Positions 11,691 to 29,206 of a stretch of DNA of 64,000 nt are shown one piece after another. Origin of the DNA: Malus domestica (taxonomy: Eukaryota; Streptophyta; Magnoliopsida; Rosales; Rosaceae); assembly GCF_042453785.1 (NCBI RefSeq), contig NC_091674.1, positions 20,247,001-20,311,000 of the forward strand, written 5' to 3'. Under the pieces are notes generated by a model, which saw only the letters and a list, made by a program, of their open reading frames with translations, did not search any database and was not told the origin of the DNA. The translations under genes and the position numbers were made by a program. Each line of letters opens with the position of its first letter. Position 1 is the first letter of the stretch.

Positions 11691-12495
11691 ATCGATTTTA
11701 TTATGTTTCAACTGTTTTAATTGGTTTATGAGGGGTTTCTTCTAGTATAATCTAAGATTATTCATTTACTTCAAATATTTGACTTTCCTTTTGTCAATTG
11801 ATGCATATAAATACATTTAAAATGTGTAAGCCGCGCATAGCATGCCATGATTCAAAAAATGTCTTCTGCATGAACGTGAGCGCGTGCATGAATACTAGTA
11901 TAACTTAAACAAATTTTGCAGTATGAAAGACTTTCTTTAATGCTTGTGTGTTGTACAATGGTGCTATTGTTGCATATGGTTAGACAAATCTCTCTATCTC
12001 TGACTTCCTTTACTGCAGTTTTTTTTAGTGAACTTTTTTTCTGTAGGTTTGTTGCTTTTTTAGCTGCAATTTTTCTTTTGATGTTATTTTTCGCTGGAGG
12101 TTCATTGATTAATGTACGAGGAAAATGAGATTGGCTTATGCGTAAATATGTGTAAATTTAAAATTATAATTACCGAATCAAACGGTTTAATTTCATTTTG
12201 GTTTTGGCTTCAAAACCATATCGAACAACACTGCAAAAAGTTTCGATTTCGATTGCGGTTTCACTCTAAACCGCACTGTGCCCACCCCTAATTTTAAAAC
12301 GAATTGTCTAGGCTATTTAGATTAAAAGTGTAAATCTACTTAGACAATTACTATTCACTTGGGTGGATGAAATTGACTATAGCCGAGGCTTTTTTAGGAG
12401 TGGAATTGATAAAGAAAATAAAAATTCAATTTTTATTTTGTGAATCAAATGATATTATCTACACTAAAAATAAGAATGTGAGTTTAACCTCATAA

Positions 12496-12877
12496 GACCA
12501 TCTCCAACCCTGGGCTAAAAGCCAAATTACCCCCCCAAACACTCTCCAACCCATGCTAAAATTTTAGGCTAAATGCCAAATGCTATTTCTGGGCCAAATA
12601 CCCCCCAGCTTTCCCCCCGGGCTAAATGCGAAATGTTTATCGGAATTTAAATTTTTTTAGATTAAAATGTTCATAAAATTAATTTACAATAATCTACATA
12701 TTTATTTTAAAAAAAAAAATTGATTTAAGAAAAAAATTTTGGCTAATTTCATTCTTTAATAATTTCGGGCTAAAATTTTAGGGTAGAAGGGTTGGAGCAG
12801 AAAAGATGCTTCTGGGCTAAAAGCTAAATTTTCCGGGCTAAAAAATTTGGCTTTTAGCCCAAGGGTTGGAGATGGTC
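12496..12877. mobile_element. MITE with TAA target duplication (PIF/Harbinger-like)
   Basis: 382 bp with inverted ends GACCATCTCCAACCC... and its complement ...GGGTTGGAGATGGTC; the inner part keeps pairing through GGCTAAAAGCC motifs. TAA occurs on both sides (12493-12495, 12878-12880), as for Harbinger/Tourist elements. It split a SINE-tail remnant: the bases before and after join to CCTCATAATAGACTAGCAA, matching CCTCATAATGGGCTAGCAA in the nearby repeats. Confidence 0.8.
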
Positions 12878-13238
12878 TAATAGACTAGCAAAAAATAAAA
12901 ATTTATTTGAAAAAAAGATAAGGTAAAGAAACACCGAACTTTGTAGTAGTGGAGAAACCAGGACCCAAAGGTTGATCGAATTCGGACCCTGAATCTGAAC
13001 CCGCCTGAAAAAACTTGACCCGGATAATATGAAACAGAACTCATACATCTCTCAAATTCTCAAAGTTTCAAACTTTCCAGTTTCCAACTCAAAATTCATG
13101 CAACAAAATTGCATAATAAAAAATGAAGAATCTTAAACCCTAAAAATAGATAAACGCCCAAAAATTATGAGCACAAATTGCCGCATTTCCCTCCAAAATT
13201 AAACCCCAATTGCTCAAATTTCTTCGTTTTCCCCAGCA

Positions 13239-18618
<5,380 letters not shown>

Positions 18619-19206
18619 TTAAGCGAATGGGGCCTCTCCGCAGACTTGGCATATCGTGCATGGATCGAGGACTGCATTGAAAGCTTCAGTTCCATCAAGA
18701 GCATGAAGAGCGCGAATGAGATTGTATCTTGTAATTTTGGTGTAATCTGTCTCTCCTGTATTTCAAAAGAAGGGCCAATTTTTTCATTTTGTTGGGCTTT
18801 ATTATTATTATTTTTTTGGGGGGTTTGTTCATAGATAATGTAGAAATATGCACTTTCTTTTTCCATTTACACATGAATGAGATTACTACTCAGATAGTTG
18901 GATGCCATGATCTCATTATAAACTTCTTTTTCATCATATTGAAAATCTCATGTCACACAATTCTTTTTCTTTATTTAGTTGCTGAGATGACTTGCATAAA
19001 ACTGAGATGTCAAGATGGTAGTGTCCTAAACCCCTCATGCAATGCCATGTGGCAATGCGTGATAAGTTTGGACACAGCCTTGGGCGTCCATGTTTCATGT
19101 CAGTCTTTTCCTTGTTTACCAGTTTTTTACTCGTTATGATCTGTCAACGTCTCATATATTCAAATTTCGTTTCACTTTTTTACTCAAACAACAATTTGAT
19201 CTAAAT
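18619..19206. other. 3' flank of FTSHI1 and intergenic DNA
   Basis: Probably holds the FTSHI1 3' UTR, T-rich up to about 18830. No other gene was recognised. Confidence 0.4.
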
Positions 19207-21337
19207 AAAGAAATGCTACAACAACAAGAGCAAGAGCTTCTACGAGCTCTCTCTCTCTTTGATCTTCTCTCTCTGGTGCCTTGTCTTCCCATTCTACTCT
19301 AAGCTTGGTCTCGGCCATGGCAATGGAGGTATCTATAATTTATATTTTTTTTCTTTTGTGTTTGGTTTGTTTGGTTTTCTGGATTTGGATTTTTTTGTAA
19401 AGTTTGCCCCTTTTTACCTGTAAATTCTAATGCCTTGATGCCCATTTCTCAGTTTTGTATTTTCTAGCAAACCCATTTCCCCAATCTGTATTTTGTATCA
19501 ATGGATTGGAGAGAAAAGGATGGAATGCTAATCAGTTTCTCAAAGAAAAGATATCCAAATGCTTACTAAAATAATGAGTTGAGAAAAAGATAACTTTGTT
19601 TTGGACACTGCTATTGGTGAAATGAATTCCAAATTTCCTTCATGGGCATGAAAAAATGTCAATAGGTTCCAATTTCTTTTTCATTCAACAACCTCCGGTG
19701 GAGATGGAAGTAGAGCAAGGGCTTCTCCGCCCATTTCCGATTGGTTTTGGGTTGGATGCTGACGTTTTAACATTAAGGGGGTTTGTTTCTTATTACCCGC
19801 AGTTCGGTTTTGAATGATTTTGTTTCTTGGTTAAAGAATGTTCATATCTTAAGACTGGATTCTGGGAAAATCCATGTAGGTTTTCTATTTCTTCTTCTTT
19901 TGAATAATATGTTCCTTTGCTCAAGTGTAATGTTGGGAAAATTTCTTCTGCTCTTACTCTTATATTCTTCGTCGTGACTCGTGAATGAAAACGTTTCTGT
20001 GATTTACCAAATCTTATCTTCATCTGGAGCCAAGAGGACATTTCTGCTATTTTCGGATTCATGCTTTTAGGATAAGCTATTTGGATGGCATTTTAGCTTT
20101 TACCTTTGCCTATTTATTTATTTCTTTCAGGTTTGCTCTTTTAACATGAGCTATATTTTCTTCAGGGACTTCAGCTCCTGATAACAGATCTACACATTGT
20201 CCTAGTGTTCACAGTGGTAAGCAAGGTGACGATGCATGCTCATTTATAGAAAATGGAAGCAGAAAGCAGACAAATGGAATGGTATTAGATTTTACTTCAT
20301 CTCAAAACTGTTACGATTCTGGAGTTTGTGACAACTATGCAATTTCCAAGTACTCACTTCCAGAGACGAATAGATTAGTTTGGAGTATTTTAGGCTATGG
20401 TGATTTGGTTTGTGAACTACATCAAGCACCAGATCACAACACAAATCATTCAGGACAACTGAATGGAAGAACTTCTCATCCCTCCTATCTCAATTTTGAC
20501 GAATTTCGAAACATAACAAAGCAGGAAAAAGGTCAGGATATCCCTAGTCTGCTAGTTAACGTAACCCACGGGCTTGAATCTGATGGAACAGAGTGCAACT
20601 ATGCCTCTGCATCCAAGGGTGCAAAAGCGGTGGCTCACAATAAAGAAGCAAAAGGAGCAAGCAACATATTGGGAAAGGATCACGATAAGTGCCTTAGAAA
20701 CCTTTGCTCTGTTGGGGGAAAGTTCGTCATAGTTGAGCTTGCAGAAGAGACTTTGGTAGATGCTGTCAAGATTGCAAACTTTGAGCACTACTCTTCTAAC
20801 TTCAAGGAATTTGAATTGTCTGGAAGCTTAAGCTATCCGGCAGAAGCGTGGTCGCCATTGGGAAACTTTGAGGACTACTCTGCAGAACATGCAGCCAATA
20901 AATTGCCAGACCCTAATTCAACTGTAAAATCCTCTCCAAAAGAAGAGGTTGGTTCAACTGACTGGAAAACAAGTAGTGTTGGTCAAACTGGGGTTCAAAC
21001 AGCTGGTGTAGGGACAGAAAGCGTTGAAGATACACAAAAAGTCAATGTAGACATTACCAACAATCCAGTAACTGCAAGCAAGATTCCAGAGCCGGTTATG
21101 AAGGTAAGACAGTAGCCAAACGGAAGAATTCCTGGTGACTCAGTTCTGAAGATTTTGATGCAAAAAGTGAGGTCACTCGAGCTGAACTTAACTGTGCTGG
21201 AGGAGTATATCAAAGAATTAAATCGAAGACAAGGGGGTATCTTGCCGGAGGTTGGTAAAGAGCTGTTGAGAATATCATTGCTTCTGGATGAAAGCAAAAC
21301 AGAGATTAAAGATCTCTTGCAATGGAAGGAAATTGTG
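19207..21337 (+). pseudogene. Mid-SUN domain protein (SUN3/4/5-like), broken copy
   Basis: Exon 1 (about 19207-19328) encodes a hydrophobic anchor (SFYELSLSLIFSLW) but lacks a start Met; a stop lies just upstream in frame. Exon 2 begins at 20166 after an AG and continues in matching phase. It encodes the first half of the SUN domain (NYASASKGAK, GASNILGKDHDK, ANFEHYSSNFKEFELSGS) and then jumps to the region after the domain, so roughly the C-terminal half of the SUN domain is missing. A TAG at 21113-21115 interrupts the frame, which then resumes ([25 protein letters not shown]) to about 21337. The distal coiled coil and C-terminal membrane segments are absent. Intact relatives sit in the ER or nuclear membrane. 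Confidence 0.8.
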
Positions 21338-22581
21338 GTACTCCGTTGTTTTTTCTTAACATTTACTACACATTTTGTGTTTATGCATATAATTTTCGGG
21401 ACAGTAAGCATATAATTTTGGGTTTTGATGATTATTAGCAGAAGTATGACAATATTCATCACTTTAATCTATAGTTAGAAATTCCTCTTAATTTTCTTCT
21501 AGTGCCAATCCAGCTTTAGCATTAGGTTTTTGGCCACTTTTTAATTTAGAGTTGTTTTTTGGTATAATAGAAAGAAAGGGTGTTGTAGAAAAAGAAAGAA
21601 GTTTATATGTCATCGATGGATCACAATTTATGTGGTCAATAAGAAAATAATCCGAAGTTTGGTTCTTTGTTTCTTTTCGTTTTAAAGTCGTGAAATTAAC
21701 AATATTAACAAATATGAATTATGTCAGTCGATTAGAACAGTATGATGATCACTAACTTGCAAATTTGATTCCCACTTACTCAGCAAAGTTGAAGAGGAAT
21801 AAAAAAAGATCCTTGGCTTGAGCTGAAAGGGAGAGAAGAAGCGTCACACAGAAGAAAAAAAATTGAGATGAGTTAACGCCGTCACTTTGGGGCCATTGTG
21901 AGGGAGACATGTGGGAGTTGTCGTGAATACATTAAGTTGACGATGTCGATTCAGAGTCGGATTATAATTTTTTTTTTCTTTTCAATTTTTCTGTTATTTA
22001 TGTTTGCCGACGTGGCAAAATATGATTTGACAATATGTAGGGCCTTAATTGTCATTTTCAAAGAGAGTAAGTTTGTCATTAAATTTTTTATTATATTGTG
22101 GGTGGAAAGTCAGGATAATTGAGTTCAGTTGCACTAAAATAATAATTTGAATAAGGATTTTAAGTGATTCTTTGAAATTCAATCAAGATTTTAAAATATT
22201 TTATTAAAATTCTTAGAAATTCGGGTGTATTCAATTAGGATTTTAAAGAAGTTTATAACATTCCAATTGTATTCAATTAGAATTTGATTTAAAAGAAGGA
22301 AATTATTATTAGCACTCTAAAAATTTCATTCTACACTTCTCACAAATGTATTTTTCTCTTTAATTATAGAAAGTTTGGAGTACCAAATGAGATTTTTGGA
22401 GTGTTAATAACAATTCCCTTAAAGAATTTGAAAAAAAAAATTTGAGTAATTAGAGGAAATTGGAGAGAATTCGTAATGTATTTTAAGCATCTACAGATCT
22501 CACATCTTCCCATGAGATTTCTAGGGAATTGAATCAAAATTTTACATGGAATCTCTACATATCAATTAAACTCCATAAAAA
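21338..22581. other. AT-rich intergenic DNA
   Basis: No gene. From about 22224 the sequence GGTGTATTCAATTAGGATTTT resembles a MITE end whose partner may be near 22785-22797 (TTGAATACATCCCC). If so, the two small MITE copies around 22.6-23.0 kb lie in or beside it. Confidence 0.35.
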
Positions 22582-22754
22582 GGGTAATGCAAGGGAGACT
22601 AAATTTGTAGACAAAGTTTTAAAAACAAAAGGACATGGAAGTTGATGATTAATTTATTTTTTAAACATTGATAAACATATTTATTTCTATTGGTAACACA
22701 TTATTTAGTTTGCAAATTTAGTTTTTCCAAATTTAGTCTCCCTAACATTACTCC
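22582..22754. mobile_element. Small MITE, copy 1
   Basis: 173 bp with inverted ends GGGTAATGCAAGGGAGACTAAATTTG and the complement of CCAAATTTAGTCTCCCTAACATTACTCC. CATAAAAA is duplicated on both sides (22574-22581, 22755-22762). An 8-bp duplication suggests hAT; the 9-bp reading is also possible. Confidence 0.8.
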
Positions 22755-22860
22755 CATAAAAATCCATGAATTCATAAATGCATATTGAATACATCCCCTT
22801 AAGTAAACGTCCCTAATAATTTTTTTTTTAAAGAATAAAGAGCATTTAATATTTTTATTT

Positions 22861-23027
22861 GGGTAATATTAGGGAGACTCAATTTGTAGATAAAATATTG
22901 CAAACTAAATGACATGTAAGTTGATGATTTTATTACTTAAGCATTGATAAACGTGTTTATTCTTATTGGTGGCACATTATTTAGTTTGCAAAATTTGTCT
23001 ACAAATTTAATCTCCTTAGCATTACAC
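22861..23027. mobile_element. Small MITE, copy 2 of the same family
   Basis: Starts GGGTAATATTAGGGAGACTC and ends in the inverted TCTCCTTAGCATTACAC. The middle matches copy 1 around ATTGATAAACGTGTTTATT. A third copy starts at about 23046 and is cut after 22 bp by the Gypsy LTR at 23068. Exact borders are uncertain. Confidence 0.7.
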
Positions 23028-23067
23028 TTTGGGTAATTGACTTTAGGGTAATACTAGGGAGACTAAA

Positions 23068-25126
23068 TGACACACCCCAACCGAGATCAAGGCATGTTGG
23101 CCGTCACGTGAGAGTGACGTAGCCATGTGCACAGTGCGGAAGCAATAATGATAAGAAATATAAGAATAATTAAAAACCAAATTACTATAGTGCACTACTA
23201 AACAGGAAATGATAAGACTTAGTTACAACAGTAAACACTCCTAATTAGAGCATAATAAGTCAAGGTGCAGTCCAGTAGGACAAGTACTGGTTATACAGTA
23301 CCAGGAATGTCCTACTATTATTTAGATAGGTCAGAACTGCCGACGTCCTCAAGCCACCAACAGCAAACTTACTTAAAACCTGGAGGGGCGCAAAACAGAA
23401 AACGTGAGTGGGCAAAAACAAATGTTTTACAAAATCATTTCATTTATCAACATATCTAACCCCACGCTATAAAACATGTATAATTTTTTCCAAAATCAAG
23501 ATATAAGCATATACATACATACATACATATATATATAATCATATTAATTCAATTCATACTTCACATAATCATTTTCATATATATGTCATGCCAAGATATA
23601 ATAGAAGAAGCAATTCATGTAAGAATAATTTCATAGAAATATAACAAGGTATGTACGACAAGGCTATGCACCTAAATTGGATCCAATATGAGCATATGAT
23701 GCGGGATGTGACATAATAAACAGGCATGTGCCATATCTATGGCTAAATCACAATCACCCTAAGTGCAGTTTTATGAGCTCAACATCATTCAATCACATAT
23801 CACATCATCGATGATTCATATAACCAAACATAACTTACCTGGGCTTACCTGAGCGTCCACAGCACCACAATTATATATATAACGTTTCACATACCAATTC
23901 ATGTATGAATTGTAAACTTATATGCATGGCATTATGGCATAATATCATTTAAACACATTTCTGGGAAAATATCAAGTATATAAATATATACTGAAAACCA
24001 AAAGCCCACTCACTGGTATGTCCAAGGGTCGTAGCCCCTGAGTTGCCCGTGGATACATTCGTCCTCGGAATAAGTCTCACCTATATGCGAATTAACTATA
24101 AAAACGTTATTTTAAAGCACATACACAAAACTAGTTAATAACTTCTCATACAAAGCTTAATTTTGGTATATGAATATATCATAGTGACCTACACAACCTC
24201 AGGATCATTCCCAAATTTTTAGATAAATTTTTGGAAGCCTCATGCGCCCCCATGCGCCGATAATGGCACGGTCAGACGCGCCCCCCACGTGTGGCCATGT
24301 GCCAGGCACACTGACGATGTCAGTTAACGGCGTTAGGAATATTCCGTTTAATCCTAACGGTAACCGTCCAAACTAACTGACGGCATCAGCATATTCCATC
24401 CAAACTGACGAAATATTCTGTCTTCGTCTCCGACGAGTTTCCAATCGCCGGAAAACTGGGTAAAACTTCAAAACCTTTGTTCTCACTCGATTCTTCACCA
24501 AAACTTATGAAATTTGAACCATTGGAAAGCTAACAACATGTAGAATCACGTTATACCATTTTTAAGCATTGAAATCCACTAGAATTTACCTGAGGAAGCT
24601 CGATAATCCGATCAACTTCAAAACTAGATATCCCGAGGTCCAAATTTATCTAATGAACCACCCCGAGCCTCCTTAGGACCTCCTAAAGCTCTCTATGAGC
24701 TTGGAATTCCCTGAAACCAACATATTTACGTCCATATGAATAGTGACCAAAATCGGGGCTAGGGTTTCTATGTGAAATCGAAGGTTTCCTTACCTGAAAT
24801 TGATACCTTTGAACTTGTAGGGTCCTCACGAACACAATGGTACCATTTTCTTCCTCGATCTATGAGGTTTGAGAGCTCCTTGGTGTTTGTCCGTACAAGA
24901 AGAAGAAGGAGAGAGATAGAGTTTGAGAAAGGAAAGAGAGAGCACAGGAAGAAGAGAGAATGAGTAAGTGTGGTATGTGTGTGTGATCCACGTGGTCACC
25001 AATTCAAGACCACATAACAACCTCTAAGTCTCAATATGTCACACATACACACTGCCAGTTTCCCATTCAAGGATAAAGCTGTCATTTTACATTACTGATA
25101 AATGAATTTCGGGACGGGCTGTGACA
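23068..25126 (-). repeat. 3' LTR of the Gypsy element
   Basis: About 2,059 bp; on the minus strand it begins TGTCACAGCCCGTCCCG and ends GGGGTGTGTCA. It is related to the plus-strand LTR starting at 63107, with shared stretches such as ATTTATCTAAAAATTT. Confidence 0.85.
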
Positions 25127-25181
25127 ATCTCCCCACCTTATAAAATTTCATCCTCGAATTTATACATAACAAATACATCAA

Positions 25182-26375
25182 CTAATAATCATAAAATAAG
25201 CGTGGATACATCTCTCTCATCCGATCCTTTGTCTCCCAAGTAGCTTCTTCCATTGAATGATTTCTCCATAATACTTTCACCAAGCGTACAGTCTTATTCC
25301 TTAATTTCTTATCCTTCCAATCCAAAAGAGTCACTGGTTCCTCATCATAAGTCAAGTTCGAATTGATTTCCAAAGGTTGAGGAGGAATCACATGTGAAGG
25401 ATCTGAAACATAATGTCGAAGCATCGAAACATGAAACACATCGTGCACCTTGGACAACTCTGGAGGCAACTCAAGCCTGTAAGCAACCTCACCGACTCGT
25501 TCGGTGATCATATATGGTCCAATGTACCTAGGACTCAATTTTCCTTTCTTTCCAAATCGTACAACACCTTTCCAAGGTGATAGCTTCAGAAATACCCAAT
25601 CACCTTCATTATACTTCCGATCAGTGGCATGCTTGTCTGCTAAGCTCTTTTGTCGATCATGGGCCGCTTTCAGGTTAGACTTAATTACCTGAATATTTTG
25701 AGTAGTCACATCCACAATCTCAGGGCCCACTAAAACTCTTTCGCCAACCTCTGACCAACATAGAGGCGTACGACAAGATTTCCCGTAAAGTGCCTCAAAT
25801 GGTGCCATACCAATACTCGAATGATAACTGTTGTTGTAGGCGAACTCCATCAAATCCAAACAATCATGCCAACTATCTCCAAACTACAGCACTGAAGATC
25901 TCAACATATCCTCTAATGTTTGAATAGTCATCTCAGATTGTCTATCAGTCTGAGGGTGATATGCCATACTAAAGCAATCTCGTACCAAGGGCTTCCTGGA
26001 ATGTTGTCTAGAGCTTGGAAGTAAATCTAGGATCCCAATCTGAAATAATATTAACTGGCACACCATGGTACTTCACAATCTGTGATATAAACAACTTAGC
26101 TAATCAGCTTAACGAATACTTCTCCCTCACTGGAATAAAATGCACTGACTTAGTACGCCGATCAACTATCACCCAAATGCCGTCATAACCATTATGTGTA
26201 CGAGGAAGCTTGTACACAAAATCCATAGTAATATTTTCCCATTTCCACTGTGGAACGGGAAGTGGCTGCATCAACCCAAACGACCTTTTCCTTTCAGCTT
26301 TAACCTGTTGACAAATGACACACCTACTCACATATTCGGCAATTTCCCTTTTCATAGCCGGCCAATAATAATGGT
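25182..26375 (-). pseudogene. pol 3' part: integrase and chromodomain, frame broken
   Basis: Frame 26355-26104 carries the integrase zinc-finger end (CVICQQVKAER) and the first catalytic Asp region (TMDFVYKLPR). Frame 26066-25884 carries MAYHPQTDRQSE with the catalytic Glu. Frame 25859-25182 carries AYNNSYHSSIGMAPFEALYG, the GPY-type region and a terminal chromodomain (LRNKTVRLVKVLWRNH, EEATWE). These lie in different frames, with a stop separating the last two and the middle catalytic region damaged, so it is inactive. Confidence 0.85.
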
Positions 26376-27433
26376 CTAATGGTATATAATCAACTAGCTT
26401 AGCCTAGCTAGCTAATTGCACAAATGATAGACTTTGTGAGCAGGAAAAAGCACCCCAAATGGAATGTTGTGGCTTATTATTTGAAAGATTGAAGAGGCCA
26501 AGCTTGATGAGGGTTATAACTTGGGAAAAATAATTAACATGTACATATATATAAATGTATCTTCATTAAACAAATCAGCTTTCTAGTTTTTGCAGAAAGC
26601 TGATGTGATCATTTAATTAAGCATTTTGCATGTTAGGGTTTGGAAACTATTATGTATTTTTCCCATAAATGTCATTGTGTTTGATCACCAGTGGTTGTTG
26701 CTCTGTCTCCAGTTCGGGTCAAAGTGACCCAACACCAGAGTTACTAAGTGGCACCAAGTCGGCCCATGCCGAGTCGGTGGCTGACCTCACTACAACTTTT
26801 TCATCAAGTCGGGTGCCCTGATCTACCAGGCGTGTTAATAGCCAAGAACGACACGAGGCTATGCCAACCTCCTGTTGATGCCCCTGAGGCCATTGTCGAT
26901 TTGGCCACCATGAGCCCGGAGGGAGACAGAGAACTCCCAGTCGAGAAAAAGATCGCGGTGCAAGGGATCTGTAGAGATTTTTCCTCGAAATGGATCACAT
27001 GCATAACGCAAAACAAGATTGTAGTCGACTACAACCCATTCCATCGGCAAGCAAGCCTGAAAGTCCACAGCTTGTTCACTCCCGGCATAGGTGCCATCAT
27101 CCGCACTATGTGCCCCATGCTCGCCCCTTCATGACAAAAGTTATCCCTTAATGTGTAGGAGGAGATGATGAGATAGATCTCAGTAAGTACGAAAATTTTT
27201 TAATTTATTATTTTTATTACTTTTACTTGTTTAATGTATTTTTTATACTAATACACTTATTTTTTGTGTATTTTATGTTAACTTCTCCATCAACATGGAG
27301 CGCCCGGGTATATCCGAGTATATAAACTGAGTATGGACTTGATGGTATAAGGAGTGGAAGTACAAACTGCCCATGTACTCCCAAACTTTTTCATCTTCTG
27401 CTAAAGCTCTTAGTGATCCACCTTCCCCGGGCA
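26376..27433. other. Intergenic DNA with one unidentified open frame
   Basis: A 128-codon plus-strand frame (26748-27134) has no feature I recognise. It has many prolines and cysteines but no domain. It may be a relic of a transposon. The rest is AT-rich. Confidence 0.3.
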
Positions 27434-28282
27434 CGGGTCTGCTGTCCCCAAAATAAATGTCTCCTTGGTGTCTCTTCGGTAATTTTGCGACACCTGTCCA
27501 ACACTTAACAGAGAATTAACATTGTTAAGTCCCCTTAACAAACCTCCCCCTCTATTATTTCTTCGTTTGCAACCACAGGTTAAAGCAAAACCACTTTTTC
27601 AGTTTTCATTCTTGCCGTCTCCTTTAGAAATTGATATATATTGGAAACTCAAATTCCACAATTTCAGATTCAAACAGAATGTTTTCCAATCTTTCCAGTT
27701 GACCCAACCCATCCTGAGTTGCTTGACTTATTGCATCTTAATTTTATGTCAATTCTGATAACAAATTTTTTTATTCCCTTCCAATTTGCGAAAATGTGTG
27801 TTGCTTGAGAGAGATTAACGATAACTGAAAAATTGATTGATGGAGAGATAAAACGAGTTTGAAATTGAAATATTGAAAGATACAATGACTTGTTTTGACA
27901 AGTTCGTTGAGATTAGCATAGTGGATGTTCCTGGTGGCGTGTGCTCGTAGTTGGTGGCCAAGCCATTTGAATTGAAATTGTCGTTTTGAATTGTGGGCTC
28001 TCGCTGGCGGCAATGAAGTGTGGAGGAGTAGGTGGGGTCACATAGGTATATAAACACAACACTGTTTTGTTGATGATACGAAGAACAAGGCGGCTGGAAG
28101 ATATGGAGGATGAGTTCATCGAAATGGTTCTGGTACCAGTGGGTGCCTTCATAAGAGAGGACTTAAATGTTCGAACAAAAAAAAAAAGATTTAACAGTGG
28201 TAATTATCTGGTAAGTGTTGGACAGGTGTCGTAATATTAAATAAGAGACATGAAGGAGACCTATATTTTAGGGATAGCAGAC
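27434..28282. mobile_element. Element with about 100-bp terminal inverted repeats
   Basis: The left end (GGGTCTGCTGTCCCC ... CGACACCTGTCCAACACTTA) is an inverted copy of the right end (TAAGTGTTGGACAGGTGTCG ... GGGATAGCAGACC). The ends share about 100 bp with some mismatches, suggesting a Mutator-type element. No clear target duplication was found. The central 650 bp shows no recognised protein, though minus-strand frames at 27771-28152 could be a captured fragment. Confidence 0.6.
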
Positions 28283-28322
28283 CTATGCCCACCTTCCCCA
28301 CCCTCTCCCCCCCTGCGAGTTT

Positions 28323-29206
28323 GTGGAGAGGAAGGTCGAATGGGAATGGTTGTGCGATCATTTTCAAAGCCCTGAGTTTCAGGTAATTAAGTTTCTTTTA
28401 AAATTTAATTCGAATCTTATGTTTTTTTAATTTTAATTTTTTTAAATTTAATTAATTTTTTTAATTCACTGAGGAAATCAGCACGAAATAAGGCTAACCG
28501 AGAAGCAAAGTCGTACTTTCATCACTATGGTTCTCGACCCCTCATTTTCAGGGTTAAGGAACGACATGAGAATGGCTCCCTTTTCAGGAAGTCGAGGCTT
28601 GGGGAATACACATTTCAATTATGGAAACAAGGTGGTTAACAACATTTAAGTATTCCGTTCAAAATATAATTTCAAAATTCAGTACATTTAAAAATTTTAA
28701 AATTATGATCGATAAAATTAATTTTTTTTTCTATTGGCTTCTATGTCGTAGAAGAAGGACGAGTACCTCGCCAACCTTTCCCATAAACAACTGGATACAT
28801 GATTCAATGAAGGAGCTGATACCTAATCCAAAGATATCTCTACAATTGCTCATGAACGAGGTTGGGTGACAGAAACGCAAAGAGATGCACAGCTTAGGAG
28901 TGGGTCGAGTTTGAGACCTCGAGGATCTTCTACATCTAGCTCTCAGACTTCAAACGAGACGTATTCCAAACTCCAGCAGCTAGTGTTGGAGTTAGTGGCC
29001 TTCGGTTAGTAAGAAGAAGAAACTTGGAAGGAAGAGCACCATCAAGAAGTTGCACACCTGTGAGACGAAGCGCAACGCTAGGAGATGGGGAGTTGAAGCG
29101 TTACATTGCTGGGATAGTCCAAGCAATAATAGCTTCTAAAATTAGCTTCCTTAATCCTTTAAGTGACCTTCAGCCGCCATCTCACCAACCACCCAGTAGT
29201 AGTTAG
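28323..29206 (+). pseudogene. CACTA (En/Spm) plant transposase-like remnant
   Basis: The conserved core VEWEWLCDHFQSPEFQ, then KSARNKANREAKS and an arginine-rich block, looks like the Transposase_24 domain of plant En/Spm-type elements. It is interrupted by an AT-rich gap (28383-28470) that could be an intron. Later parts contain many stops. No CACTA termini were located. Confidence 0.55.

Larger units (their letters stand above)
9461..11898 (+). mobile_element. Helitron-like element (non-autonomous)
   Basis: The 5' end reads TCTCTATATATAAAGC after an A, and the 3' end is CTAG (11895-11898) before a T, fitting Helitron insertion between A and T without target duplication. Just before CTAG is a hairpin of two 8-nt arms (CATGAACG, CGTGCATG) with one mismatch and a 6-nt loop. 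The interior consists of tandem repeats and a nested hAT-like insertion; no Rep/helicase is present. Confidence 0.55.
8394..12290. mobile_element. hAT-like non-autonomous element, carrying nested insertions
   Basis: The ends are the inverted repeats TAGGGGTGGCTAC (8394) and its near-complement ending 12290. They are flanked by ATTTCAAA (8386-8393) and ATTTTAAA (12291-12298), an 8-bp duplication with one mismatch, as in hAT elements. Both sub-terminal regions share many AACCG and CGGTTT motifs, typical of this kind of end. No transposase is visible. The interior holds a Helitron-like segment, which in turn holds another hAT-like insertion. The part at about 8650-9230 has an LTR-like look but no defined partner. 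Confidence 0.6.
23068..26375 (-). mobile_element. Truncated Ty3/Gypsy chromodomain retrotransposon
   Basis: Minus-strand element made of the 3' LTR (23068-25126), a polypurine tract (minus strand ending GGTGGGGAGA, just right of 25126) and the end of pol. Homology stops near 26375 inside the integrase zinc-binding region, so gag, protease, reverse transcriptase and the 5' LTR are gone. The chromodomain after integrase places it with plant chromodomain Gypsy elements of the Tekay/Del type. Confidence 0.88.
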
